Below the pieces are notes generated by a model. That model was not told the origin of the DNA. It did no database searches and was given only the letters and a program-made list of their open reading frames with translations. A DNA stretch of 64,000 nucleotides, from positions 53,724 to 117,723 of the forward strand of contig NZ_QEKI01000016.1 in the NCBI RefSeq assembly GCF_003096355.1, in the 5' to 3' direction. Origin of the DNA: Pontibacter virosus. Lineage in GTDB: Bacteria > Bacteroidota > Bacteroidia > Cytophagales > Hymenobacteraceae. Numbering within the stretch: the stretch's first letter is position 1; the number at the start of each line of letters is the position of its first letter. Below, piece by piece: positions 44,272-53,454 of this stretch. Position numbers and translations under genes: made by a program.

Positions 44272-45051
44272 ATGTACTCCTATACCTACGACGGTTCCTT
44301 CGAGGGGCTGCTGACGGTGGTGTTTGAGGCCTATGAGCGCAAAGCCTGGCCTACCGCCATCGAGCCCGCGCAGTTGGCACAGCCTTCTATGTTCGGCGAA
44401 ACCGTGCAGGTGGTGACAGACGAGGGCAAAGCCAACCGGGTATGGCAAGGCTTGAAGAAGCGTTTGTCAGCTTCGGCGCTGGAGTCGCTGTACTATACCT
44501 ACTTGTGGGAGCAGAGCGGTTTCGAGCGGCTGATCTTCGACTATGCCCGCCTGGTGTTTGACTCGCCAGAGAGTGTGGAAGGAAACTATACGGCTCCCTT
44601 TATTTTGCAGGTACAGCAGATCCATAAGCAGGTGCACCGTGAGAAGCACAGGATGGAAGCCTTTGTGCGTTTTCAGAAAACGGCTGATGGCCTGTACTAT
44701 GCCAGCATCTCACCTGACTTCAACGTGCTTCCCCTGATTGTGCGCCACTTCGAGAAGCGTTATGCTGACCAGCGCTGGGCTATTTATGATTCATCGCGTC
44801 GGTATGGGGCATATTATGATTTAAAGCACACGAGCTTTGTTCAATTGGAGAATCCTGCTCTTACGCCAAGGCAGCGGGGCAAACTGAGCGCAGAACAATA
44901 CGACGAAAACGAAACCCGGTACCAAATGCTCTGGCAGGTATACTTTGACCATGTTAACATACCGGAGCGCAAGAACCCCAAACTGCACATGCGCCACATA
45001 CCAAAGCGCTATTGGAAATACCTATCCGAAAAACAGCCAAGATTGCAGTAA
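44272..45051 (+). CDS. TIGR03915/DUF4130 putative DNA repair protein
   Basis: 259 aa from the ATG at 44272 (MYSYTYDGSFEGLLTVVFEA), the family start; the frame is open for 43 codons upstream. Blocks KANRVWQGLKKRLS, LESLYYTYLWEQSGFERLIFDYAR, REKHRMEAFVRFQKTADGLY and RHFEKRYADQRWAIYDSSR are characteristic. The family is always found beside the radical-SAM partner and sometimes fused to uracil-DNA-glycosylase-like domains. A DNA-repair role is predicted, not proven. Confidence 0.9.
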   Translation: MYSYTYDGSFEGLLTVVFEAYERKAWPTAIEPAQLAQPSMFGETVQVVTDEGKANRVWQGLKKRLSASALESLYYTYLWEQSGFERLIFDYARLVFDSPESVEGNYTAPFILQVQQIHKQVHREKHRMEAFVRFQKTADGLYYASISPDFNVLPLIVRHFEKRYADQRWAIYDSSRRYGAYYDLKHTSFVQLENPALTPRQRGKLSAEQYDENETRYQMLWQVYFDHVNIPERKNPKLHMRHIPKRYWKYLSEKQPRLQ

Positions 45052-45052
45052 A

Positions 45053-45081
45053 AAAAACAGCGTTGGTAACTGGCTGTTTTT
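45053..45081 (+). terminator. terminator after the DUF4130 gene
   Basis: AAAAACAGC pairs with GCTGTTTTT (9 bp) just after the stop, followed by TCAGG. A-rich left arm. Confidence 0.7.
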
Positions 45082-45269
45082 CAGGCTAGTTTCATAACAG
45101 AGGCTATACTTTTACGTGCCTCCCTGATATTTTTCGCAACACAGGACAACCCGAACGCCCATTTCGGAGTATAAGTGTATATAGATATTTTATGAAACCT
45201 ATTCAGCTGGAGCCCACTGCACAAAGTAGCGGGTGTAGTCCGCTGTTCTTCATTATCTAAAAAAGCACA

Positions 45270-45638
45270 ATGAATACACGCGTACGTAAAAAACTCATTC
45301 AAGTAGCCCGCGGTCGCGCTCACCTGATGTCATTCCAAAATCTGATACTGGAAGCCGAATTGGGCCTTAATCTCGAGAACACTTACGAGAAAGCACAACT
45401 TAACGACGTAATCGACGAAATTTCTGAAGCGGAACATGCAGCGGGGCGCCCCCTGTTGAGTTCGCTCGTTCGCATCAAAGGCCGCCAAAACCAGGGGGAC
45501 AGTTTTTTTAAGCTATGTGAACGCCTCGGCTATGGCGATTGGAAAAGCCTGAAACGGGACCAGGAATTTTTAGAGAAGCAGCGCGAAACATGCCGCGAAT
45601 TCTGGCAAAACAGCAATAATTTCACATCCTACCTGTAA
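45270..45638 (+). CDS. small protein with a GRPLLSSLV-type domain
   Basis: 122 aa. The core EISEAEHAAGRPLLSSLVRI, then GDSFFKLCERLG and CREFWQ, fits a widespread small domain of unknown function (EhxAGRPLLSALV...GxGFFxLA..LG...FW) that I know from stand-alone proteins in many phyla. It ends with Asn/Ser-rich residues. It stands alone between two terminators, 218 bp after the DNA-repair pair. Function unknown. Confidence 0.75.
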   Translation: MNTRVRKKLIQVARGRAHLMSFQNLILEAELGLNLENTYEKAQLNDVIDEISEAEHAAGRPLLSSLVRIKGRQNQGDSFFKLCERLGYGDWKSLKRDQEFLEKQRETCREFWQNSNNFTSYL

Positions 45639-45717
45639 TACGATGCAAAGAGGCAGGCCTGCCTTCACTCCCTGGGTCTGTTTCTTTGCAGATTTCACCC
45701 TTGTACACGAACTGGTA

Positions 45718-45756
45718 GCAGGGCCATGATTAATTTCATGGCCCTGCTTTTTTTTA
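45718..45756 (+). terminator. terminator after the small orphan protein gene
   Basis: A perfect 12-bp stem GCAGGGCCATGA with a 6-nt loop is followed by nine T's. It begins 79 nt after the stop codon. Confidence 0.85.
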
Positions 45757-46144
45757 ATCGTGCACACAACTCGATTCACTGTATGCAAGAGCAAATTTAT
45801 ACTTTGCTTCCATAATGCATTTCCTGTCCTATTTGCTCGAATTGCATCAAATTTGAACTGAGCGAATCCTGCCTCCTTTGATTAATAATATTGATTTTTT
45901 GTACTGTAAAGCCGTTCAGGTTGAATATAAATCATACGATATGTATACATAAGCCTGAATTATAAGACTGTAATAGTTGAATATCAATACAAAATTTTGT
46001 TTTAGTATTGACAATATAGAAGAATATTGTTTCTTTTATACATTGGTCTGTTGAACTACTTTATAAATGATACCGCCATTTTATGAAGTCTTTTGTGCAC
46101 GCTGAAACTTCATAACATATCATATAACCATTTTTCAACAGCCT
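45757..46144 (+). other. A+T-rich leader region of the DUF3857 operon
   Basis: No coding frame is credible. The sequence is strongly A/T-rich from 45890 to 46080 and must hold the promoter of the operon starting at 46145, but I could not place a convincing TAnnTTTG box. Confidence 0.4.
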
Positions 46145-48187
46145 ATGAAATTACAAACTTCTACTCTATTCTATACCTTCCTTTTTATCTTAAGCGCAGG
46201 GCTCTGTCAGGTCCATGCACAGGACTTGCCAGCCAAGTTCGGAAAGGTAGATGATGAAGCGCTAAAGATGCGCGTGTATGAGCAGGACACAAGTGCCGCG
46301 GCAGTCGTGCTATCAGACTATGGATACTCTTACTTTACCTACAGCAAAGGCTTTAAAGTCGTGTTTGAACGCCATACCCGTATCAAGATTCTGAAGAAAT
46401 CAGGGTATGATGCGGCTAATATCTCAGTACCTTATTACCAGCGCAACTCCAAGAAGGAAACTGTTTACAGCATCAAAGGCTATACCTACAACCAGGAAGA
46501 TGGCAAGGTGACAAAAGACAAACTGGAGTCGAAAGCGATATTTGATGAGCAGACAAACGAAAACTGGTTTGCCAAAAAGTTTACGATGCCAAATGTCAAG
46601 GAAGGCTCTGTGATTGAGTATTCTTATACGATCACCTCTGACTTTCTGTACAACCTGCGCGAGTGGGAGTTTCAGAGTACCATTCCGGTGGCTTACAGCG
46701 AGTACAATGCGCGCATTCCAGAGTATTTCTATTACAAACAGGAGCAGCAGGGCTACCTGCGATTTGACGAGTCGACCAATACCAAATCCAGAGATCGCTT
46801 CACCATTACCTGGTCATCGGAAGTGACGCCCGGTATGGGAGGAGGGCGCACACCAGGTGGTTCCAGCCAGGTGGAGGCAACCAGTGACGTATACCGTTGG
46901 GTGATCAGAAACGCGCCTGCGCTGCGTCCGGAGAAATACATCACTACACTGCGCGACTATCAGGCCAAAATTGATTTTGAGCTACAGACCGTAAAATACC
47001 CGAACGAACTGCCTCAGGTAATGACCGGCAATTGGGAAGATGTTACAAAGGATTTGCTAATAGCGGATCGCTTTGGTGCCCAACTTAACCGCAAAGGCTT
47101 CTTTAAAGCAGAGATAGCCGCAATCACGGCCAAGCACACTGAGCCTGAGCAGCAGATGATTGCTATTCACAACCTCGTAAAGCGTAGTGTGAAGTGGAAT
47201 AACAAGTACGGCATTTACACGACCGGCACGCTACGCAAAGCTTTTGACAATAAAACAGGCAGTGCGGCTGAAGTGAACCTAATGCTGACCGCCATGCTGC
47301 AGGATGCTGGTCTGGAAGCCGGCCCAGTACTGGTAAGCACCAGAGAGCACGGCCGTGTGCCGCAGGGGTCTCCGATGCTCAACAAGTTTAACTACGTAAT
47401 CGCCCACGTGAAACTGGGTGATAAGGAATACCTGCTGGATGCTACTGACCCGCTACTGCCTGCTGGCATGCTGCCGGTGCGTTGCCTGAATGGTCAGGGG
47501 CGCCTCATCAAGAAAGATGACCAGCGCTGGGTAACGCTCAAGCCAACCGGTAAACTCACCAAGTATTTTAACGGCGAACTTACCATCAATCCAAACGGTG
47601 GACTAACCGGGAAGGTAACGGAATCGAGTACTGGGTATGATGCTCTTAGCCTTCGTAGGACGATACTGGAGGACGGGCAGGATAAATATGGCGAAAAAAT
47701 AAGCAAGGAGATCGGCAACTATAAAGTAGAGAAGCCAGAGTTCCAAAATGTAGAGGATCTCAACCAGGCCCTCAATATCAATTACAACTTATCAGCTAGT
47801 GGCAACGGACAGCCAGTTGATGTTATCTACCTGAACCCGATGCTGGGCAAGGGCGAAACAGAAAACCCTTTCAAACTAGAGGAGCGTCTGTACCCGGTTG
47901 ACATTGCAGTTCCCATCGACTATACCTACGTGGCCAAGTTTGTGATACCGGATGGCTACGAAGTAGAAGAATCCCCTAAGGGCGCCATTATTTCACTGCC
48001 TGAAGATGGCGGTAAGTTCATGTACATTGTGCAGCGAGAGGGAAATGTGCTGCAGATCATGAGTAAAATAAACATGCTCAAGCCCGTGTACTTCGCTCCT
48101 GAGTACCCCTACCTGAAAGAATTCTACAGCCAGATTGTGGCCAAGCACGCCGAGCAGATCGTGTTGAAAAAAGTGTCATCCAATTAA
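46145..48187 (+). CDS. DUF3857 / transglutaminase-like protein, inactive-type 1
   Basis: 680 aa. A signal peptide ends VHAQ. DUF3857 covers about 30-270 (VFERHTRIKILKKSGYDAAN, KFTMPNVKEGSVIEYSYTIT). The transglutaminase-like region (about 330-450) has KTGSAAEVNLMLTAML where active members have GDC, and FNYVIAHV where they have FNHV, so catalytic Cys and His are missing. The Asp in LLDATDP remains. A C-terminal beta domain follows. First gene of a three-gene tandem. It is probably a periplasmic binding or scaffold protein. Confidence 0.88.
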   Translation: MKLQTSTLFYTFLFILSAGLCQVHAQDLPAKFGKVDDEALKMRVYEQDTSAAAVVLSDYGYSYFTYSKGFKVVFERHTRIKILKKSGYDAANISVPYYQRNSKKETVYSIKGYTYNQEDGKVTKDKLESKAIFDEQTNENWFAKKFTMPNVKEGSVIEYSYTITSDFLYNLREWEFQSTIPVAYSEYNARIPEYFYYKQEQQGYLRFDESTNTKSRDRFTITWSSEVTPGMGGGRTPGGSSQVEATSDVYRWVIRNAPALRPEKYITTLRDYQAKIDFELQTVKYPNELPQVMTGNWEDVTKDLLIADRFGAQLNRKGFFKAEIAAITAKHTEPEQQMIAIHNLVKRSVKWNNKYGIYTTGTLRKAFDNKTGSAAEVNLMLTAMLQDAGLEAGPVLVSTREHGRVPQGSPMLNKFNYVIAHVKLGDKEYLLDATDPLLPAGMLPVRCLNGQGRLIKKDDQRWVTLKPTGKLTKYFNGELTINPNGGLTGKVTESSTGYDALSLRRTILEDGQDKYGEKISKEIGNYKVEKPEFQNVEDLNQALNINYNLSASGNGQPVDVIYLNPMLGKGETENPFKLEERLYPVDIAVPIDYTYVAKFVIPDGYEVEESPKGAIISLPEDGGKFMYIVQREGNVLQIMSKINMLKPVYFAPEYPYLKEFYSQIVAKHAEQIVLKKVSSN

Positions 48188-48256
48188 TCATTTGCAGCGC
48201 ACTTCAGGGTATGCTTTATACCTGTCCTGAAGTACGCTGTCATTATTCCCCATTTC

Positions 48257-50194
48257 ATGAAAGCGAAGCTGATTTTTATCTTAATTCCGTTCCTTTGTAT
48301 CCCTGCTCTGGAGGCATTCTCTCAATCAGGCCCCTACAAGTACGGGAAAGTGCAGGAGGAAGAGCTCCGGATGCGAACCTACGACAAGGATACCAGTGCC
48401 GCAGCCGTCATCCTTTCTGACTTTGCTGTGTCTCATTTCCGTCTCAATGGAGATGTCAAACTTATCACGGAGCGTCGCACCCGAATCAAGATCCTGAAAA
48501 AGACGGGCTATACCTGGGCTAATGTGGAGGTGCCCATGTACCAGAATGGTAGCAGCAAAGAGACCATCTCAGGTATAAAAGGCTATACCTATAACCTCGA
48601 AAACGGTAAGATCAAAAAAGACAAACTGGAGTCGAGCGCCATATTTGAAGAAAGGCAGTCGGAGTACCGGCAGACTAAAAAGTTTACGATGCCAAATGTG
48701 AAGGAAGGTTCCGTGATCGAATATACCTACACGGTCAATTCAGACTTTATCTACAACCTGCGCGACTGGGAGTTTCAGAGCACTATACCTACCGTATGGA
48801 GCGAGTACAGAGCCAAAATACCGCAGTACTTCGACTATAAGACCTTGCAGCATGGTTACCACGGCATCTATGAGCCAAAGGACAACTACGATGCCCGAAT
48901 CAACGGGTACCGCTGGGTGATGGTAGACCTGCCGGCACTGCGTCCGGAGCGCTACATCACCACCCTTACCGATTACCAGGCTCGCATTGAGTTCGAACTG
49001 CAGATGCTGCATGTGCCCGGCAAGGAATCCAAAGTGATGACCGGCGAATGGGACGAGGTAATAAAAGACCTGCTGCGACAGGAGCGCTTTGGCAGTCAGC
49101 TTAACCGAAAGGGCTTTTTCAAGGGAGATGTAGCCGCTATTACAGAACAGTTCACGGCGCCTGAGCAGCAGATGAAGGCGATTTACGAGATGGTGCAGCA
49201 GCAGATGAAGTGGAATGGGAAGTACGGCATTTACACGACCGGCACGCTGCGCAAAGCTTTCGACAATAAAACAGGCAGTGCGGCTGAAGTGAACCTGCTG
49301 CTCACCGCTATGCTGCAGGAGGCTGGGCTGGATGCAGCGCCCGTGCTGGTGAGTACCCGCGAGCACGGCAAGGTTTACAAAGGCACGCCGATGCTCAATA
49401 AATTTAACTATGTGATCGCGCATGTCAACTTGAATGGCAAGTCTGTGCTATTGGATGCTACAGACCCACTGCTGCCTGCTGGCATGCTGCCAGTACGCAG
49501 CCTCAACGGGGAGGGACGACTGATCAAGGCCAATACAGACCAATGGGTAGCACTGAAACCTTCAGATAAATACCAGCGGGTGTATACTGGCAATCTGACA
49601 ATCCTTGAGAATGGACAGATAGACGGGGATGCAACAGAGGTTAGTAGTGGATACAGAGCGCTATACCTGCGCAAGGAGGTAAAGGAAGAAGGCGAGTCCA
49701 GCTACACAGAGAAGCTAAACAAGGAGATCGGTACCTACAAGTTCAGCAGCCCTGCCTTCAAGCACCTGAAGGAGCTGAACAGCGCCCTTGAGCTCAACTA
49801 CAAAGTGGCGGCTGCAGGCAATGGCCAGGCGCAGGACATGATCTACCTGAACCCGATGCTGGGGCAGGGGGAAAGCGAGAACCCTTTTAAGCTGGAGCAG
49901 CGTGCCTACCCGGTAGACTTTGCCTTCCCGATCAGCGAAACATTTATTTGCCGCTTTACCATACCGGATAACTACGAACTGGATGACGCGCCGCAGAATG
50001 TCAAAGTAAGCCTGCCTAATCAGGGTGGAAGCTTTATGTACATGGTGGAGAAGCGGGGCAATGTGGTGGAAGTGCTCAGCAAGATCGATATTTCTAAGCC
50101 GATCTACTACGCGGCCGAGTACCCGCAATTGAAAGAGCTATACGCCCGCATAGTGGCTAAGCACGCCGAGCAGATTGTGCTGAAACGAAAATAA
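48257..50194 (+). CDS. DUF3857 / transglutaminase-like protein, inactive-type 2
   Basis: 645 aa, a close paralog of the gene at 46145; a long shared block is KWNGKYGIYTTGTLRKAFDN. It has a signal peptide (ending EAFSQ), DUF3857 domain and a transglutaminase-like fold. The active Cys and His are again replaced (KTGSAAEVNLLLTAML, FNYVIAHV). It lacks an insert of about 20 residues seen near residue 225 of the first paralog. It lies 69 bp after that gene and 25 bp before the third. Confidence 0.88.
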   Translation: MKAKLIFILIPFLCIPALEAFSQSGPYKYGKVQEEELRMRTYDKDTSAAAVILSDFAVSHFRLNGDVKLITERRTRIKILKKTGYTWANVEVPMYQNGSSKETISGIKGYTYNLENGKIKKDKLESSAIFEERQSEYRQTKKFTMPNVKEGSVIEYTYTVNSDFIYNLRDWEFQSTIPTVWSEYRAKIPQYFDYKTLQHGYHGIYEPKDNYDARINGYRWVMVDLPALRPERYITTLTDYQARIEFELQMLHVPGKESKVMTGEWDEVIKDLLRQERFGSQLNRKGFFKGDVAAITEQFTAPEQQMKAIYEMVQQQMKWNGKYGIYTTGTLRKAFDNKTGSAAEVNLLLTAMLQEAGLDAAPVLVSTREHGKVYKGTPMLNKFNYVIAHVNLNGKSVLLDATDPLLPAGMLPVRSLNGEGRLIKANTDQWVALKPSDKYQRVYTGNLTILENGQIDGDATEVSSGYRALYLRKEVKEEGESSYTEKLNKEIGTYKFSSPAFKHLKELNSALELNYKVAAAGNGQAQDMIYLNPMLGQGESENPFKLEQRAYPVDFAFPISETFICRFTIPDNYELDDAPQNVKVSLPNQGGSFMYMVEKRGNVVEVLSKIDISKPIYYAAEYPQLKELYARIVAKHAEQIVLKRK

Positions 50195-50219
50195 TACACA
50201 CGGGCTTCGATTTTATAAT

Positions 50220-52115
50220 GTGATGAAAAGAAACTTATACACGCTGCTGGCTATCGTGCTGTGGGCAATGGCAAACCCAGTGTTGGCCTCTAACCCTGAC
50301 CTGCTAAAGGGTGCTAATGCCATCATCAACCAGGAAGAGAAGGTGTTCACGGTGCACTCGTTGAGCAAAGGCACTACCTATATCAAAAGGGTAGTCACCA
50401 TTTTTAACGAGGGAGGAAAAGATCACGCCAAGTTGTATGTGCATCATGACAAGCTCAACAAGGTCGACTTTATAAAAGGAACAAGTTATGATCGGAACGG
50501 GAAGAAGATCAAGAGCTTAAAGAACAGTGAGATCCGGAACGTGAGTGCGTCCAGCGCTGATAACGAAGTGCTGGATAACCGCATCATGATCGCTGAACTG
50601 ACCCATCAGGTATACCCTTACAAGGTAGAGTTTGAGTATCAGACTACGACCAGCAACATGCTCTTTTACCCTAACTGGGTACCGCTCAACAATAGCAAGA
50701 CTTCTATTGCCAAGGCAACTTTTCAGGTAAAGATGCCCAAAGGAATGAAGTTGCGTTACCGCGAGAGCAATCTGTCGCAGGGCGTGAAGCAGGAGAACAC
50801 GGCTACGCATGATGTATACAACTGGGAGATCACTAACATGACCCCGATGGACAGCGAGCCTTATGCCCCGAGCATGATCGAGCTGCTGCCCATGGTCCGC
50901 ACGGCTCCATCCGACTTTGAAGTGCAGGGGTATAAGGGAAACATGGACACCTGGGAGGCTTATGGAAAGTGGATCAACCAGCTGAACGAAGGACGTGATG
51001 CCCTGCCAGAGGCCACTAAAGCCAAACTGCAAGCCATGGTGGCTGGTATCGACGACCCGATAGAGAAAATTAACAAGGTATACCATTACCTGCAGTCGAA
51101 TACCCGCTACGTTTCCATTCAGTTGGGCCTGGGTGGCTGGCAGCCCTTCGAGGCCAGTTTTGTTGACTCCAAAGGCTACGGGGACTGTAAGGCGCTTACT
51201 AACTATACCAAAGCCATGTTGCAGGCCGTAGGTATACCTTCCATTTACGCCCTCGTGAACGGAGGGAGCAACGAGCGGGAAGTGCTTACCGATTTCCCAA
51301 GCAGCCAGTTCAACCACGTGATCCTTTGCGTACCCACCAAGCAGGACACTGTTTGGCTGGAGTGCACCAGCCAGTTTGAGTCAGCGGGCTACTCGGGCAG
51401 TTTTACTGGCGACCGCCATGCGCTGCTTATCACAAAAGACGGAGGGAAACTGGTGAAGACCCAGGCATACACAGCCAAGGATAACCTGCAGAGTCGGATG
51501 GCTACTGTCAAGTTAGATGAAACCGGCAATGGTGTGGCGCAGGTACAGACCAGGTATACCGGTATAGCACACGAAGACCACCTCGATCCCATCCATCATC
51601 TGTCACCGGAAGAGCAACGCAAGTGGCTGTACCGCAGCATCGGCATCCCGGCCTTCGACCTAAAAAGTTTCTCCTTTGATCTGAAGAAAGGGCGGATGCC
51701 TGAAGTGAACGAAAAACTGGAACTGAGCTTGCGGCAATGCGTCACGGTGAGTGGGAAGCGGATGTTTCTGACGCCTAACTTAATGAACCGCTGGACTACC
51801 TTGCCACAGAACACAGGCACCCGCAAGTATGATGTCGTAAGGTCAAGCGCCTACACCAACGTCGACACGATCGTCTACGAAATGCCCGCCGGCTTTGCAC
51901 TTGAGTTCAAGCCAAATGATCAAGCATTTGATACGGAGTTTGGCCGTTTTGAATCCAAAGTAAACATTGATGGACGCCAGGTCACTTACATTAGGACCCT
52001 GCAGATGCATAAGGGCCGCTTCAAACCAGAAGTATATGCTACCATGGTAGCGTTTATGAACGACGTATACAAAGCAGACCAGCAGCAAGTAGTTTTTGTG
52101 AAGAATATACAGTGA
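50220..52115 (+). CDS. DUF3857 / transglutaminase-like protein, catalytic-type
   Basis: 631 aa. A signal peptide ends PVLAS. The DUF3857 domain contains GTTYIKRVVTIFNEGGKDHA and FEYQTTTSNMLFYPNW. The transglutaminase core is intact: Cys323 in KGYGDCKALTNYTKAML, His366 in FNHVILCVP and an acidic residue in VWLECTSQ. It could cleave or crosslink peptides in the periplasm. It differs from its two neighbours in keeping all catalytic residues. Confidence 0.9.
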   Translation: MMKRNLYTLLAIVLWAMANPVLASNPDLLKGANAIINQEEKVFTVHSLSKGTTYIKRVVTIFNEGGKDHAKLYVHHDKLNKVDFIKGTSYDRNGKKIKSLKNSEIRNVSASSADNEVLDNRIMIAELTHQVYPYKVEFEYQTTTSNMLFYPNWVPLNNSKTSIAKATFQVKMPKGMKLRYRESNLSQGVKQENTATHDVYNWEITNMTPMDSEPYAPSMIELLPMVRTAPSDFEVQGYKGNMDTWEAYGKWINQLNEGRDALPEATKAKLQAMVAGIDDPIEKINKVYHYLQSNTRYVSIQLGLGGWQPFEASFVDSKGYGDCKALTNYTKAMLQAVGIPSIYALVNGGSNEREVLTDFPSSQFNHVILCVPTKQDTVWLECTSQFESAGYSGSFTGDRHALLITKDGGKLVKTQAYTAKDNLQSRMATVKLDETGNGVAQVQTRYTGIAHEDHLDPIHHLSPEEQRKWLYRSIGIPAFDLKSFSFDLKKGRMPEVNEKLELSLRQCVTVSGKRMFLTPNLMNRWTTLPQNTGTRKYDVVRSSAYTNVDTIVYEMPAGFALEFKPNDQAFDTEFGRFESKVNIDGRQVTYIRTLQMHKGRFKPEVYATMVAFMNDVYKADQQQVVFVKNIQ

Positions 52116-52137
52116 TTTGACCATCCTATGGTATAAA

Positions 52138-52180
52138 GCAGCCCCACAGAAAATATTTTCTGTGGGGCTGCGTCTTTTTA
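52138..52180 (+). terminator. terminator after the DUF3857 operon
   Basis: A 17-bp palindrome, GCAGCCCCACAGAAAAT joined to its complement, is followed by GTCTTTTTA. It closes the operon. Confidence 0.85.
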
Positions 52181-52237
52181 GCCCTCCCCCCGTCATCAAG
52201 GTGAGACAAGAAAAAATCACCTTAAAACGACAGAGCC

Positions 52238-52654
52238 ATGAAAAGATTTCACGTGAATGTGCGCGTTAAAAACCTGCAGGAATCCACCGCCTTTTATACA
52301 GCCTTGTTCGGCACGGAGCCCACAGTATTAAAAGAAGACTATGCCAAATGGATGCTGGAAGACCCGCGCATCAACTTCGCCATCTCGCTGCACCCCGAAA
52401 ACGCAGGTATAGAGCACCTAGGTATACAGGCAGAGAGCGAAGAGGAGCTGGCTGAGGTATACGGCCGCCTAAAGGAGGCAAAGGGCGCCATTCGGGAAGA
52501 AGGGAAGTGCACCTGCTGCTATGCCAAGTCTGAGAAGTCTTGGATAACCGATCCACAGGGTGTGGACTGGGAAGCTTTCTATACCTTCGGCGAAGCCACT
52601 GTGTACGGCGAAGGAGCGAATACCCGCACTGCCTCAACCATCACTGCCATTTAG
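52238..52654 (+). CDS. ArsI/CadI family glyoxalase (VOC) protein
   Basis: 138 aa VOC-fold protein. It starts MKRFHVNVRVKNLQESTAFY and has the ArsI/CadI signature KCTCCYAKSEKSWITDPQG, with a Cys pair that binds trivalent organoarsenicals in ArsI. ArsI is a dioxygenase that cleaves the C-As bond of methylarsenite; CadI is named for cadmium induction. No other ars gene is in this window. It stands 167 bp before sigZ on the same strand. Confidence 0.85.
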   Translation: MKRFHVNVRVKNLQESTAFYTALFGTEPTVLKEDYAKWMLEDPRINFAISLHPENAGIEHLGIQAESEEELAEVYGRLKEAKGAIREEGKCTCCYAKSEKSWITDPQGVDWEAFYTFGEATVYGEGANTRTASTITAI

Positions 52655-52672
52655 TACAACATAAAACTACGA

Positions 52673-52722
52673 AGCCGGACTACGGCAGGTATAGCCCATA
52701 CCTGCCGTAGTCCGGCTAATTT
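52673..52722 (+). terminator. terminator after the ArsI/CadI gene
   Basis: A 20-bp stem AGCCGGACTACGGCAGGTAT pairs with its complement around a short loop, followed by AATTTTATG. One arm contains GGTATAG. Confidence 0.85.
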
Positions 52723-52777
52723 TATGTGCTTTCATGAGAATTTTGGAATTTGCCTTTTCCATATTTTTCTTCGTATA

Positions 52778-52803
52778 TTGATGTATATCTCCACCTACCT
52801 TTG
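52778..52803 (+). promoter_or_regulatory. sigZ promoter (-33 TTG, -7 TACCTTTG)
   Basis: TTG at 52778-52780 and TACCTTTG at 52796-52803 match the Bacteroidota -33/-7 pattern with a slightly short spacer. The start site would be about 15 nt before the ATG at 52822. Confidence 0.6.
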
Positions 52804-52821
52804 CATTTAAAATTTTGCGTC

Positions 52822-53454
52822 ATGGGAAACAAAAGTTGCCATACCTGTTCGGCTGAGCCAGTTGCCTCTTCAGTAGACACCTGCGCTGCTGTAGCGCCAG
52901 TATACTTGGAGTATGAAGCCAGGCTGAGGAGTTTTGTCATGAACCGCGTGAAGGACAAGGATGAGGCCAATGATATCCTGCAGCAACTCTACGTGAAGCT
53001 TTACAGGCACTGCGAGCAACTGCAGGATGTGCGCAACATGAATGCCTGGCTTTACCAGATTGCCCGAAACGCTGTATACGATTACTACCGCGAGCAGGGG
53101 CATAGCATGCCGCTAGAGGACGAAGGCAAGTTAGAGGAACTACTAAACCAGGAGCCGGAACGGCAGGATACAGAAAGTCTGATCTTGCCACTCATCAACA
53201 TGCTGCCAGCCGAGTATGCAGAGCCCCTGCGGCTAAGCGAGCTGGAAGTCATCAGCCAGAAAGAGATTGCCGAGCGGTTGGGTATGTCTTATTCCGGTGC
53301 CAAGTCGCGGGTGCAGCGTGGGCGGGAGAAACTGAAAGAGCTTTTTGTAGAGTGCTGCCACCTGGAGCTTGACCGGAAAGGGGCTCTGGTAAGCGCAACT
53401 GCGAAGGAAAGTTGCAGACCGCTTCAGGTGCAGTTAAAAGGCAGCGCTAGCTAA
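52822..53454 (+). CDS. sigZ: RNA polymerase sigma factor SigZ
   Basis: 210 aa from the ATG at 52822; an ATG at 52750 would lie upstream of the promoter. Region 2 (about 30-95) includes RVKDKDEANDILQQLYVKLY and MNAWLYQIARNAVYDYYRE. Region 4 (about 130-180) includes VISQKEIAERLGMSYSGAKSRVQRGREKL. It is an ECF sigma factor. It is rich in cysteines: C6, C9 and C21 at the N-terminus, ECC after region 4 and another near the end, which might sense metal. It overlaps the next, convergent gene by 4 bp. Confidence 0.9.
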   Translation: MGNKSCHTCSAEPVASSVDTCAAVAPVYLEYEARLRSFVMNRVKDKDEANDILQQLYVKLYRHCEQLQDVRNMNAWLYQIARNAVYDYYREQGHSMPLEDEGKLEELLNQEPERQDTESLILPLINMLPAEYAEPLRLSELEVISQKEIAERLGMSYSGAKSRVQRGREKLKELFVECCHLELDRKGALVSATAKESCRPLQVQLKGSAS

